Part shown: in pieces, positions 7,387-15,412 of the stretch
Position numbering within the stretch: the first letter of the stretch is position 1
Layout of the letters: each line of letters opens with the position of its first letter
NCBI GenBank assembly: GCA_045807945.1
Contig: JBJMGI010000067.1
Location: 1-52,937, forward strand
Direction of reading: 5' to 3'
DNA length: 52,937 bases
Source of the DNA: CAVQGF01 sp045807945
GTDB taxonomy: Bacteria > Acidobacteriota > Terriglobia > Terriglobales > Acidobacteriaceae
Made by a program: the position numbers and the translations under genes
The notes under the pieces: model-generated
The model's input: only the letters and a program-made list of their open reading frames with translations
Told to the model about the DNA's origin: nothing
The model's database searches: none

Positions 7387-8256
7387 TCAGGGGGCTGCGC
7401 TCTTTTTAGAAAAACCCTGAGTTCGGCTCAGCTCCCACACCTTCGCATACTTCCAGCTCACGTAGACGGCATGGTACATGTGCAGCAGCAGTCCCTCTTT
7501 GCCGTCGAGAAATCCCAAACGCAAGAAATAGTTGTAGAGGAACGTGAGCCACGGCCGGAGCACGATGTTGATCAGGCTGAATCCCCGCCGGCCTTCTTCG
7601 ATCTCCATCTCCGCTCCGAGCGATGAGTACTTGTTCATGTGCTCGATGTAGCCGGAGAGCGTGGGGTAGGCGTGGTGGTCCAGCGCCCCCCACTTCTCAG
7701 GCAAATCGCTGGTCAGTCCGGTAACTCTGACATCTTCATGAACTTTCCGATCTTCGAATCGTCCAGAGCCATGACGGAAAAGTCTCATTTTTCTATCGGG
7801 AAAGAATCCACCGCGTCTAACCCAGCGACCCAAGAAATGATTTTTTCTGGCTATCCAGTATCCCTGACAGTTAGGTTTCATCTCGACTCCGAGACCGGAC
7901 ATCGTCGAAACGAGCTTCAAGGTTGTCTTTGAGGGGAACGCCGCACCAAATTTGATCGTCGGGGGCAATGAGTCCAGCAGTCGACGATCTACTTCCTCAT
8001 CAGCATCAAGGCTGAGGATCCACTCGCCCTGCGCCTTCTCAAGCGCTGAATTCTTTTGCGCGGCAAATCCTTTCCACGGCTCAGTGAAAACCTTCGCTCC
8101 ATAGCTCTTCGCTATCTCGACCGTTCTGTCCGTCGAGCCTGAATCGACCACGATGATCTCGCCCTGCCCATCGGCAACCAGCGGCTGCACGCTCTTCAGC
8201 GTGCGACCGATGTTCGCTTCCTCATTCAGGGTGATGATGCAGACGGAGAGCTTCAC
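7387..8256 (-). CDS. Family-2 glycosyltransferase (lipopolysaccharide-type)
   Basis: A 289-aa GT-A fold enzyme. The N-terminus is the family-2 nucleotide-sugar site: VCIITLNEEANI at 4-15, VVDSGSTDRT near 36-45, and SLDADEE near 82-88, the DxD-type metal site. The middle part (RRGGFFPDRKMRLFRHG, VHEDV) resembles the WaaE/KdtX group that adds sugars to the lipopolysaccharide core. A hydrophobic stretch near 235-255 suggests membrane association at the cytoplasmic face. The start is GTG. It is isolated, with a repeat-like stretch upstream and a convergent gene downstream. The acceptor sugar cannot be told from sequence. Confidence 0.88.
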   Translation of the reverse strand: MKLSVCIITLNEEANIGRTLKSVQPLVADGQGEIIVVDSGSTDRTVEIAKSYGAKVFTEPWKGFAAQKNSALEKAQGEWILSLDADEEVDRRLLDSLPPTIKFGAAFPSKTTLKLVSTMSGLGVEMKPNCQGYWIARKNHFLGRWVRRGGFFPDRKMRLFRHGSGRFEDRKVHEDVRVTGLTSDLPEKWGALDHHAYPTLSGYIEHMNKYSSLGAEMEIEEGRRGFSLINIVLRPWLTFLYNYFLRLGFLDGKEGLLLHMYHAVYVSWKYAKVWELSRTQGFSKKSAAP

Positions 8257-8266
8257 CGCTCTATTT

Positions 8267-8381
8267 CACCACGGAGGCACAGAGACGCGGAGAAAAGAAG
8301 GCAAGATGAACCACAGAGGGTAAGGAGAGAAGCGGTGCGGACCACCCAGAAAGAATCCGAGTGATCCGCGCAATCCGCGGT
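8267..8381. repeat. Degenerate dispersed-repeat fragments in an intergenic gap
   Basis: The gap between the glycosyltransferase start and the TolC stop holds phrases such as CCACGGAGGCACAGAGACGC, GAACCACAGAGGG and GATCCGCGCAATCCGCGG. From memory, near-identical phrases recur as non-coding repeats in many environmental bacterial genomes. Only single copies are present here, so repeat status rests on that recollection, not on this window. Confidence 0.35.
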
Positions 8382-8387
8382 ATGGGT

Positions 8388-10553
8388 TTACTTCGTTTCC
8401 GGCTGTTGCGGAGCCGGCGCGGGAGTGGCCTCGGGCGATTGCGGTGCGTTCTGTGCCGGCGGGTTCATCTGCGGATTGTTGGTCGCGGGTCCTGCCGGGC
8501 CAACGTTCGGGACCGAAGGAGCCTTATGAACCTCGCCGCTCACGGCATCGTCAATCACGATGTTCAGTCGCGCCAACGTCTTCGCGGTCACGCGGTCAAG
8601 CTCGACGCGTGACTTCTCGTAGTCGGTGGTTGCGGCGACGAACGTCACCTCGGCTTGGGTCAGGTCGCGCTGCGCCTGCAATACATTGAAGTTCGTGCTG
8701 GCGCCGAGCGCGTACTTTTTCTGCTCGGCGGAAAGCGATTGCTCTGCCAGCGTGCGTCCTTTGTCGGCGGCAACCACGCGAGCCCGGTTCTGTTCGACCG
8801 CGAACTGCGCGTTGCGGACCTCGATCCCGACCTGGTTCTGCAGCTGCAACATACGCAACTGCGCCTGGCGGTATTCGAGCTCCGAACGTACCTGATTCGC
8901 CTGTGCTGCGCGATTCCGCAACGGAATCGAGAGCTGCACGCCTATGCCGTAATCTGGGTTGTCGTTGTGTAGGCTCTGGCCGAAGGCGTTTCCAAAGCTG
9001 GTGTCTGCGGCAATGCAATTGGGAGGAGGCGGGGCTAACGGAGAACCGCAGACACTCGTGGAGGTCGGATTTCCTGAAAGTCCGGAGCCACCGTAGAACG
9101 CGAACAGGTCTGTGGTCGGGAGCAGAGCATTGCGTGCCGATTTCTTAGTGATGTCGCGATTGGTGAGATCGATGCGCGTCTGCACCATGTCGGGCCGCTC
9201 GTTGATCGCATCGTTGATCATTTGTTCCAGGTTCGCGCTTGTTTCATCGTCGGTGCGCAACTGCATGGTATCCGTAGGGATCACTTCCGCGGCCGCGATC
9301 TGCGGTTCGCGGGAGTTCCGAGTGACCGCGTTCTTGATCAAAAGCTCCTGCAACTGCAGCTGCGTCTGAGCAACGATCAGGCTCTGGTTCGCAGTTGAGG
9401 CTTCGCTCTCGGCACGCACGATCTCGATAGGAGCAAGCGTTCCGATCTCGACCTGCTTGCGGTTGTCAGAGAGTGTCCTGTTCGCAAGTGCAAGCGAGCG
9501 CTCCGCCACTTTTACCTGTTGATACGCATTCACCAGGTCCCAATAAATATTCTGGATTTGGGAGACCGTAGTGATCACCTGCAGCTTGAAGCCTTCATCG
9601 GTGATCCTTCGGTTGTTGTTGGCTATGCGAATGAAGCGTGTGTTCGGCAGCAGCCCGATGCCTTGCAGCAGGTGCTGACGGATAGTCGCACGGAAATTTG
9701 AGGTGATCGACGGCTGTAGGCTGGTGAAGAGAGAGTTCGTCGCCTGGCGCGAGTTATTGAATCCGACGGTAAGGTCTTCGCCGAACTTAAAGCCTTGCGT
9801 GTAGGCGAAGTCTGCCGTGGTGGTGTTTTGCTGCAAAGACGGGATACCAGTGGTGACGGTGTTGGAAAGCGGCGTCTTCGCGTGTTCGGTTTGGAAAGTG
9901 CCTGTGAGCACGGGATCAAAAGATGAGATCGAGGAACCGGTTCCGGCTGTGGACTGCACCAAACCGCTGGCACCGGCACCAGCGCCGCCTGTTCCAGTGG
10001 TCGTTCCGCCTGCGCCTGCGCCAGGTGCGCCAGAGCCGAGCCCGCCGACGCCGCCGCCCGGCGTGCCTTGCACCAAGCCGCTGGCAACACCGCGAGTTGC
10101 GCTGCCTGCTTTCGCCAGCAGGATGTCAGTTCCGGCGATGTCCAGGTTGTATCGAGCGATCGCCAAGTCAAGGTTGTTCTCGAGCGCGAGGGCGATGGCG
10201 TCATCCATCGAAAGCATGATCTTCCCGTCCTGCATCACCTGGTCGATGCGCGGCGTGTTCACGGTCACTGCTTCGGGAACGTGGCGCGGCATGTACGGGG
10301 TGATGATCCAGGGGAAATGCGAGACCGGCTTCGAATAGTCCGTCCTTTTTGGCGGCGGCGTACCCGGCTGCTGCGGCGCCGGCTTCAATTCGACGGAACT
10401 CTTGGCGCTCGGCGCGCTAGGAGTGCTTTGCGCGTTCGCGGTGCTGGGCGGATTCGCTGTGGTGTTTTGTTGGTTCGTGCTCGGTGCATCCTGCGTGAAA
10501 GCAACAGTGCTAGCCAGCAGGGAAGCAGTCAACAGATAACGGAACAAGCGCAT
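8388..10553 (-). CDS. TolC-family outer-membrane efflux protein with Gly-rich insert
   Basis: A 721-aa outer-membrane channel. After a signal peptide (MRLFRYLLTASLLASTVAFT) and a Pro/Gln/Ala-rich segment, TolC repeats begin near 115 (SMDDAIALALENNLDLAIARYNL) and the second repeat lies in the C-terminal half (RNRAAQANQVRSELEYRQAQ, YALGASTNFNVLQAQRDL). TolC forms trimers that span the outer membrane and periplasm. It is longer than usual (about 450-500), mainly from a Gly/Ala/Thr-rich insert at about 155-215 and a Pro/Cys-containing loop near 495-520. GGAG stands seven bases before the ATG. It lies 174 bases downstream of the ABC-2 efflux operon and is the probable exit channel for it. A closely similar paralogue occurs at 32115-34151. 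Confidence 0.9.
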   Translation of the reverse strand: MRLFRYLLTASLLASTVAFTQDAPSTNQQNTTANPPSTANAQSTPSAPSAKSSVELKPAPQQPGTPPPKRTDYSKPVSHFPWIITPYMPRHVPEAVTVNTPRIDQVMQDGKIMLSMDDAIALALENNLDLAIARYNLDIAGTDILLAKAGSATRGVASGLVQGTPGGGVGGLGSGAPGAGAGGTTTGTGGAGAGASGLVQSTAGTGSSISSFDPVLTGTFQTEHAKTPLSNTVTTGIPSLQQNTTTADFAYTQGFKFGEDLTVGFNNSRQATNSLFTSLQPSITSNFRATIRQHLLQGIGLLPNTRFIRIANNNRRITDEGFKLQVITTVSQIQNIYWDLVNAYQQVKVAERSLALANRTLSDNRKQVEIGTLAPIEIVRAESEASTANQSLIVAQTQLQLQELLIKNAVTRNSREPQIAAAEVIPTDTMQLRTDDETSANLEQMINDAINERPDMVQTRIDLTNRDITKKSARNALLPTTDLFAFYGGSGLSGNPTSTSVCGSPLAPPPPNCIAADTSFGNAFGQSLHNDNPDYGIGVQLSIPLRNRAAQANQVRSELEYRQAQLRMLQLQNQVGIEVRNAQFAVEQNRARVVAADKGRTLAEQSLSAEQKKYALGASTNFNVLQAQRDLTQAEVTFVAATTDYEKSRVELDRVTAKTLARLNIVIDDAVSGEVHKAPSVPNVGPAGPATNNPQMNPPAQNAPQSPEATPAPAPQQPETK

Positions 10554-10727
10554 GCATTTTCTCCAACGGATAATGGCTAAAATCCTTAAGACTGTTTGGG
10601 CCCAAAAAGGTCAACTAAGCTATTGTCTTGCAGCCTGATACGCAAACTGGTGCGGCAAAGTTCAACAGGAAAACGGCAAGTATAAATCACCCCACAAAAC
10701 CAAGCCCCAGGCGCCATTTGGAACGGA

Positions 10728-11873
10728 TCACACGATCATCTTCTTGAAATTCCTGGCCGCCAGCAGCAGAACCGCCAATCCCATGATCAGCAGCATCGCG
10801 GCATTGAACCAAAGCTCCGCCAACCCCGCTCCGCGCAGGATGATGCCACGGGCGATATCCATCATGTACGTCGCCGGAACGAAATAACTCATCGCGTAAA
10901 AAATCAACGGCATGGTGTCGCGCGGGAAGATGTAGCCGGAAAGAAAGATGCTCGGCAACATGATGCCCATCGATCGCTGCATGGCATCGTTCTGCGAATT
11001 CGCCTTCGATGAGATCAGCATGCCGAGCGACAAATGGGTGAACATGTAGCACATCGAGAGCCCCACCAGCAGCAGGATGCTGCCATGGATCGGAACGCGG
11101 AATGCATAATGCATGAACGCCAGGATCATCAGCAGTTCCACGATCGCGAGACCGAAGTACGGCATGATCTTGCCCATCATCAGCCCCAGCGGACGGACCG
11201 GCGTCACGAACAATTGCTCCAGGGTTCCTCGTTCCTTCTCCCGTACGATGGAGAACGCCGTCAGCATCGTGGTCACAAACAACAGCAGCACCGCCATCAG
11301 TCCCGGCAGGAAGAAGTTGGGCGAGCGTGAATCCGGATTGAACATCACCTTGGGCCGTATCTCGATCGCCGGCTTTTCGCCCGGCGGCAGCATTCGACTC
11401 AGCGATTCATCCAGTCCTATCGCGCTGGCCACGTTCATAGTTTGCCCGGCTACTGACGAATCCGATCCATCCAGCAGCACCATCACTTGCGCGGAGTCGC
11501 CACGCAGCAACTGCCGGTCGAAGTCGTAAGGGATCTTCAGCGCGACCTTTGCCCGGCCCGCCACCATTTCTTCGGTCAGTTCCTTATCGGAATGGACGTA
11601 TTTGTAGACCTTGAAGGTGTCAGAGTTCCGAAAACGGTCGAGCAGCGCGCGGCTTTGCTGGCTGCCATGCGACTCGCCCGTCTGCTCCATGATGCCGCTC
11701 TGGTCGTACACCACCGTCTTTACCTGCCGGACATTGGTATCGATAGCCGCGCCCAGGATCACCATCTCCACCAGGGGGATGAGCAGCGCGAACATGATTG
11801 CCATAGAGTCGCGGCGGAGGTGCAAAGATTCTTTATAAAAAATCGCGCGGAACCCTCTAAACGGACTGTCCAC
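10728..11873 (-). CDS. ABC-2 type multidrug export permease
   Basis: A 381-aa inner-membrane permease of the ABC-2 family (YbhR/YbhS/YhhJ-like). It has one membrane segment near 25-45, a long periplasmic domain to about 180, then five segments. The signature stretch EKERGTLEQLFVTPVRP near 210-226 is the cytoplasmic loop typical of these exporters, and PSIFLSGYIFPRDTMP is the usual re-entrant segment. The start is GTG and overlaps the ATPase gene by 17 bases, so the two are translationally coupled. One permease gene implies a homodimer. The substrate is unknown; drugs or envelope lipids are common for this group. Confidence 0.9.
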   Translation of the reverse strand: MDSPFRGFRAIFYKESLHLRRDSMAIMFALLIPLVEMVILGAAIDTNVRQVKTVVYDQSGIMEQTGESHGSQQSRALLDRFRNSDTFKVYKYVHSDKELTEEMVAGRAKVALKIPYDFDRQLLRGDSAQVMVLLDGSDSSVAGQTMNVASAIGLDESLSRMLPPGEKPAIEIRPKVMFNPDSRSPNFFLPGLMAVLLLFVTTMLTAFSIVREKERGTLEQLFVTPVRPLGLMMGKIMPYFGLAIVELLMILAFMHYAFRVPIHGSILLLVGLSMCYMFTHLSLGMLISSKANSQNDAMQRSMGIMLPSIFLSGYIFPRDTMPLIFYAMSYFVPATYMMDIARGIILRGAGLAELWFNAAMLLIMGLAVLLLAARNFKKMIV

Positions 11874-12825
11874 TCGCGGCCTCTCTTTCGGCTTGATGTC
11901 GGTAAGTAAGCTCGACGAATACGTCTTCGAGGTCGGGCGCCAGCGGGCGGATCTCGTCCGGGTGCACGCCGATGTTGTCGAGCTCGCGCGTCAGCTCTTG
12001 CTCGGTGATCTTGTCGTCTATCAACGCGTGGATGGAGCGGCCGAAGATCGTCGCCGAGCGCATGAAGGGCAGTTTGCGTGCTTTGCGCAAAGCCGTGGTC
12101 ACGTCTTTGGTCGAAATCTCGAAGCGGTGTGTTCCCGGCGGCCTCACTTCCGGAATTTCGCGCAGCGTGTCTGGCGTGCCATCCGCGATTAGTTTGCCGT
12201 AGTAGATGTAGGCAAGATGTGAGCAGCGCTCGGCCTCGTCCATGTAGTGCGTTGTGACGAAGAAGGTGATGCCCTGGCCGGAGAGGTCGAACAACAGGTC
12301 CCACAGTTTGCGGCGGGCGACGGGATCGATGCCCGCGGTCGGCTCGTCCAGATAGAGGATCTTCGGGTTATGCAGCATGGCGCAGCCAAGCGCGAGGCGC
12401 TGCTTCCAGCCGCCGGAAAGTTTCCCGGCTAGACGATCTTTGTACGGCTCGATTGCATTCCGGGCCATCGTCTCTTCGATCTTGCGGTTGATCTCCGCAC
12501 CCCGCAGTCCGTACACCTGCGCGTAGAAGCGCAGGTTCTCGAGGACCGTGAGATCGTCGTACAGCGAAAATTTCTGGCTCATGTAACCGATCCGGCGCTT
12601 CACCTCGTCGGGGTTCTCGCTGACATCGATCCCATCCACAACGCCCTTGCCTCCGGTAAGTGGAAGTATTCCGGTGAGCATCTTGATAACGGTGGTCTTT
12701 CCCGAGCCGTTCGGGCCGAGGAACCCGAACACTTCGCCGTGCTTCACCTGGAAGCTGACCTTGTCCACCACGGTAAGGTCGCCGAACTTGCGGACGAGGT
12801 CCTGGGCAACGATAGCGTCGCTCAT
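11857..12825 (-). CDS. ABC exporter ATP-binding protein (YbhF/CcmA-like)
   Basis: A 322-aa cytoplasmic ATPase that powers the adjacent ABC-2 permease. Walker A is GPNGSGKT at 37-44, the signature is LSGGW at 136-140 (Trp replacing the usual Gln), and Walker B is ILYLDEP with Asp160/Glu161, followed by the H-loop TTHYMDEAE. The C-terminal 90 residues form the accessory domain seen in YbhF-like ATPases, ending at LEDVFVELT. Its start overlaps the stop of the HlyD gene by ATGA and its end overlaps the permease start, giving a coupled three-gene unit. Only one nucleotide-binding domain is present, so it should dimerise. Confidence 0.92.
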   Translation of the reverse strand: MSDAIVAQDLVRKFGDLTVVDKVSFQVKHGEVFGFLGPNGSGKTTVIKMLTGILPLTGGKGVVDGIDVSENPDEVKRRIGYMSQKFSLYDDLTVLENLRFYAQVYGLRGAEINRKIEETMARNAIEPYKDRLAGKLSGGWKQRLALGCAMLHNPKILYLDEPTAGIDPVARRKLWDLLFDLSGQGITFFVTTHYMDEAERCSHLAYIYYGKLIADGTPDTLREIPEVRPPGTHRFEISTKDVTTALRKARKLPFMRSATIFGRSIHALIDDKITEQELTRELDNIGVHPDEIRPLAPDLEDVFVELTYRHQAEREAASGQSV

Positions 12826-13886
12826 TTTGCCTCCACGAATTTCACGTCAGCGCTGATGCCCGCGCGCAACTTGTTTTCGCGGTTGTCCACGCGCAGCTTC
12901 ACTCCGACGACCTGGTGTTCACGTTCTTCTTTGGTCTGAACATTGCGTGGCAGAAATTCAGCCTGTTGCCGTATCTGCTCGACCTTCGCGTGGAAGGGCT
13001 GCTTCGGAAAAGTGTCCACATATACTTCCGCCTGCTGCCCGACTTGAATCCGCCCGATCTGATCTTGCGGAACATAGACCACCAGGAAGAACTGGTCAGC
13101 CTCCAGCAGCCTTACTGTGGCTGCATTCGCCGGGAGAAGATCTCCCGGACGAATGTCGAGTACCTCGACCGTCGCATTCGCAGGGGATTTGATCTCGCGC
13201 TCATCCCAAAGTGTTTGCTGTTCCTTGAGGGCGCCTTCGGCGGTCATTAGGTCAGCTTTCGCGGAAGCGATATCTTCGGCGCGATTGCCGCGCACCGTGC
13301 GTGCTTCCGCTGCCTTTGCTGCCGAAGAGCGCGACTCCGCAGAAGCAGCCGCATCTTGCGCGTTCTTTAAGTCGGCAGCCGCGGACTTGTATCTCATCTG
13401 CGCGTCGTCGGCGGCTTGCTGCGAGACCACCCCTTCCGCGACCAGCTTCTTGTTGCGCTCCCAATTCTGCTGAGCGTTCCATAAGTCGGACTCCGCGCGG
13501 TTCACCGTTGCGCGCGCTGCGAAGATCTCGCTCTCGCTCGCTTTTCCCGTCGCTTTCGCCTCGGCGATATCTTCCGGACGCGATCCGTGTACCAGCTTTG
13601 CGTAGTTGGCTTTCGCCTGCTCGTAGCGGCCTTGCGCTTGCAGCAAGCGAGCGTTCAACTCTGAGTCTTCAAAGGTCACGAGGACTTGCCCCGGCTGAAC
13701 GCGATCGCCTTCGGCGACCAGAACTTTGCTCACGCGTCCGCCGACTTTGGAGCCCACGCTGATGTTGCGTGCCTCCAGCGTGCCCGATGCGGAAAGCGCA
13801 TCGCTGCCGCGGTGCCACCACGTGCGTGCGCCGATGCTCACCAGTACCACTGCTATCAAGATAGGTATGAAGACTTTCTTCTTCAT
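12822..13886 (-). CDS. HlyD/YbhG-type periplasmic adaptor of the ABC efflux system
   Basis: A 354-aa membrane-fusion protein joining the inner-membrane ABC exporter to TolC. I start it at the ATG preceded by AAGGAGAG, not at the upstream in-frame start, which lies inside the TetR gene. One N-terminal membrane segment (MKKKVFIPILIAVVLVSIG) is followed by a biotinyl-lipoyl half (GGRVSKVLVAEGDRVQPGQVL), a long Ala/Glu-rich coiled-coil hairpin (about 75-215), the second lipoyl half and a beta-barrel. The VHGSRPEDI and RTVRGNRAEDI elements in the hairpin match YbhG-like proteins. It lies between TetR (23 bases) and the ATPase. Confidence 0.9.
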   Translation of the reverse strand: MKKKVFIPILIAVVLVSIGARTWWHRGSDALSASGTLEARNISVGSKVGGRVSKVLVAEGDRVQPGQVLVTFEDSELNARLLQAQGRYEQAKANYAKLVHGSRPEDIAEAKATGKASESEIFAARATVNRAESDLWNAQQNWERNKKLVAEGVVSQQAADDAQMRYKSAAADLKNAQDAAASAESRSSAAKAAEARTVRGNRAEDIASAKADLMTAEGALKEQQTLWDEREIKSPANATVEVLDIRPGDLLPANAATVRLLEADQFFLVVYVPQDQIGRIQVGQQAEVYVDTFPKQPFHAKVEQIRQQAEFLPRNVQTKEEREHQVVGVKLRVDNRENKLRAGISADVKFVEAK

Positions 13887-13909
13887 AAGACTCTCTCCTT
13901 GCTCTTCTT

Positions 13910-14566
13910 TCACAAGCTCTTCTCCTTGCCTAACGAGGGGCCGCCCGGCGCAGCAATGCCGCACCACACAACGTCAAACGTCTTATCGATCCAGGGTGAA
14001 AGGTCGGTTGGACCGCCAACCGCCCAGATAGCCAGCGTCCCGAACATCGCGTGCTGGAAAATGCGTGCCAGTTCGAGCGGCGCCAGATCTGTACGGATCT
14101 CGCCGAGTTTCTGCCCGCGCTCCATGATCGTCGCCATGCTTTGGCGTCCCAGTTCCAAATTCTTCTGAAAAACCTCCCGTAGCAGGTTGGTGTTGAGCAC
14201 CACCGATAGCAGACTGCGCAGCATCATCTGGCTGCGCGCCGGACCGGCCGCAAGGTCGTGCGCCATGCTGATCAGGATTGGTCGCATCGTGGGCGCATCC
14301 TTCGCCTGCTCGGCTGCTTTCTTCACAACTCCAACCTGGCGGTCAGCGAGCTTGGTCAGAATGGCTTCCTTGGAAGGGAAGTAGTTGAAAAACGTGCCTT
14401 TGGCCACGTCGGCCGATGCGGCGATTTCTTCGACCGTAGTGTTGAATACGCCCTTGCGCTCGAACAGTCGCATCGCCGCTTGGAAGATCTGGCTGCGTGT
14501 TTCTTCCTTACGCCGCTCGCGCCTGCTGTCTGCCTGATTCTCGGGAGTAGTTTCTGTTTTGACCAT
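13910..14566 (-). CDS. TetR-family repressor of the ABC efflux operon
   Basis: A 218-aa regulator with a helix-turn-helix at about 20-65 (IFQAAMRLFERKGVF, TVEEIAASADVAKGTFFNYFPSK) and an alpha-helical ligand domain after it. It is the first gene of the efflux operon and is divergent from truA. Two 13-base palindromes and a third half-site lie just upstream of its ATG. The expected control is autorepression, with relief when a substrate of the pump binds. The order TetR-HlyD-ATPase-permease recalls the cecR-ybhGFSR locus of E. coli, with one permease in place of two. Confidence 0.9.
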   Translation of the reverse strand: MVKTETTPENQADSRRERRKEETRSQIFQAAMRLFERKGVFNTTVEEIAASADVAKGTFFNYFPSKEAILTKLADRQVGVVKKAAEQAKDAPTMRPILISMAHDLAAGPARSQMMLRSLLSVVLNTNLLREVFQKNLELGRQSMATIMERGQKLGEIRTDLAPLELARIFQHAMFGTLAIWAVGGPTDLSPWIDKTFDVVWCGIAAPGGPSLGKEKSL

Positions 14567-14567
14567 A

Positions 14568-14606
14568 AGTCAAAAATGACTATAGGTCATAAATGACCGC
14601 AGGTCA
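14568..14606. promoter_or_regulatory. Tandem palindromic operators in the tetR-truA divergent region
   Basis: The half-site (A/G)GTCA recurs at 14568, 14585 and 14602, exactly 17 bases apart, with opposed TGAC(C/T) halves between. This reads as two 13-base palindromes, TGACTATAGGTCA at 14577 and TGACCGCAGGTCA at 14594, centre to centre 17 bases. The layout is typical of TetR-family operators. It starts one base upstream of the repressor's ATG, so it would cover that gene's transcription or translation start, and it lies about 46 bases upstream of truA. Confidence 0.75.
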
Positions 14607-14651
14607 AGTACGGATGCAAATTTATTTTGTGGTCAAATTGAGAGACTTTCA

Positions 14652-15410
14652 ATGGCCCGCAACATCAAGCTCGTTCTCGCATACGACGGGACGGATTACC
14701 ACGGTTGGCAGATGCAGCCGAATCGACCCACCATCCAGTCCACGTTGCACCGTGTGCTGTGGCGTGTGCTGGGTGGCCCCACGCAGCTGCCGGAGGCCTC
14801 AGGCCGCACCGATGCAGGCGTGCATGCTCTGGGCCAGGTTGTGACCTTCCGCACCGACAAGCCGATTCCCGCACCGAACCTGCTGCCCGCGTTGAACGAT
14901 GTGCTGCCCGCCGACATTCGCGTGCTTTCGGCGGAAGAAGTCCCGCCAGACTTTCATCCGCGCGATTGCGCGAAGGCGAAGACCTATCGTTATCGCCTGC
15001 TGCGTACCGACATCTGCCCGCCGTTTGTGGCCCGCTTCGTGACTCACTATCCCTATCCGCTCGATGAAGCTGCCATGCTCGCAACTGCAAGCCTGATCGA
15101 GGGGGAGCATGATTTCACCTCCTTCGCCGCGGTCGATCCGGAAAAGGGGCTGGAAGATGATGACCGCAGTAAAGTGCGGACGATTTTTTCGTCCCGCTGG
15201 CGGCGCGAAGGTGACGAGCTGATCTACGAAGTGCGCGGCAGCGGATTCCTGCACCACATGGTTCGCAACCTTGTCGGCACGTTTCTCCTGCTCGGAAAAG
15301 GGACTATCAGCGCGAAGGATTTAAAGCGTATCCTCGACCTGAAAGACCGCTCCGCCGCCGGCCCAACTGTGGGCCCGGAAGGTCTGTATCTGGTGAACGT
15401 GGAATATTGA
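14652..15410 (+). CDS. truA: tRNA pseudouridine synthase A
   Basis: A 252-aa enzyme that isomerises uridines 38-40 in the anticodon arm of tRNAs. The catalytic Asp is Asp54 in GRTDAGVHA; the N-terminal strand LVLAYDGTDYHGWQ and the C-terminal FLHHMVRNLVGT motif are conserved, and the length matches the family (about 245-270). The ATG gives the family's usual N-terminus. Its stop TGA lies three bases before the ATG of the aldehyde dehydrogenase gene, so the two are probably co-transcribed. The upstream region is shared with the divergent tetR gene. Confidence 0.96.
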   Translation: MARNIKLVLAYDGTDYHGWQMQPNRPTIQSTLHRVLWRVLGGPTQLPEASGRTDAGVHALGQVVTFRTDKPIPAPNLLPALNDVLPADIRVLSAEEVPPDFHPRDCAKAKTYRYRLLRTDICPPFVARFVTHYPYPLDEAAMLATASLIEGEHDFTSFAAVDPEKGLEDDDRSKVRTIFSSRWRREGDELIYEVRGSGFLHHMVRNLVGTFLLLGKGTISAKDLKRILDLKDRSAAGPTVGPEGLYLVNVEY

Positions 15411-15412
15411 AG

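Noticed and set aside
9623..10204. Long antisense or shifted frames inside the Gly-rich part of tolC
   Set aside because: They are Arg/Ser/Pro-rich products of GC-rich repeats read in another frame, without ribosome site or domain.
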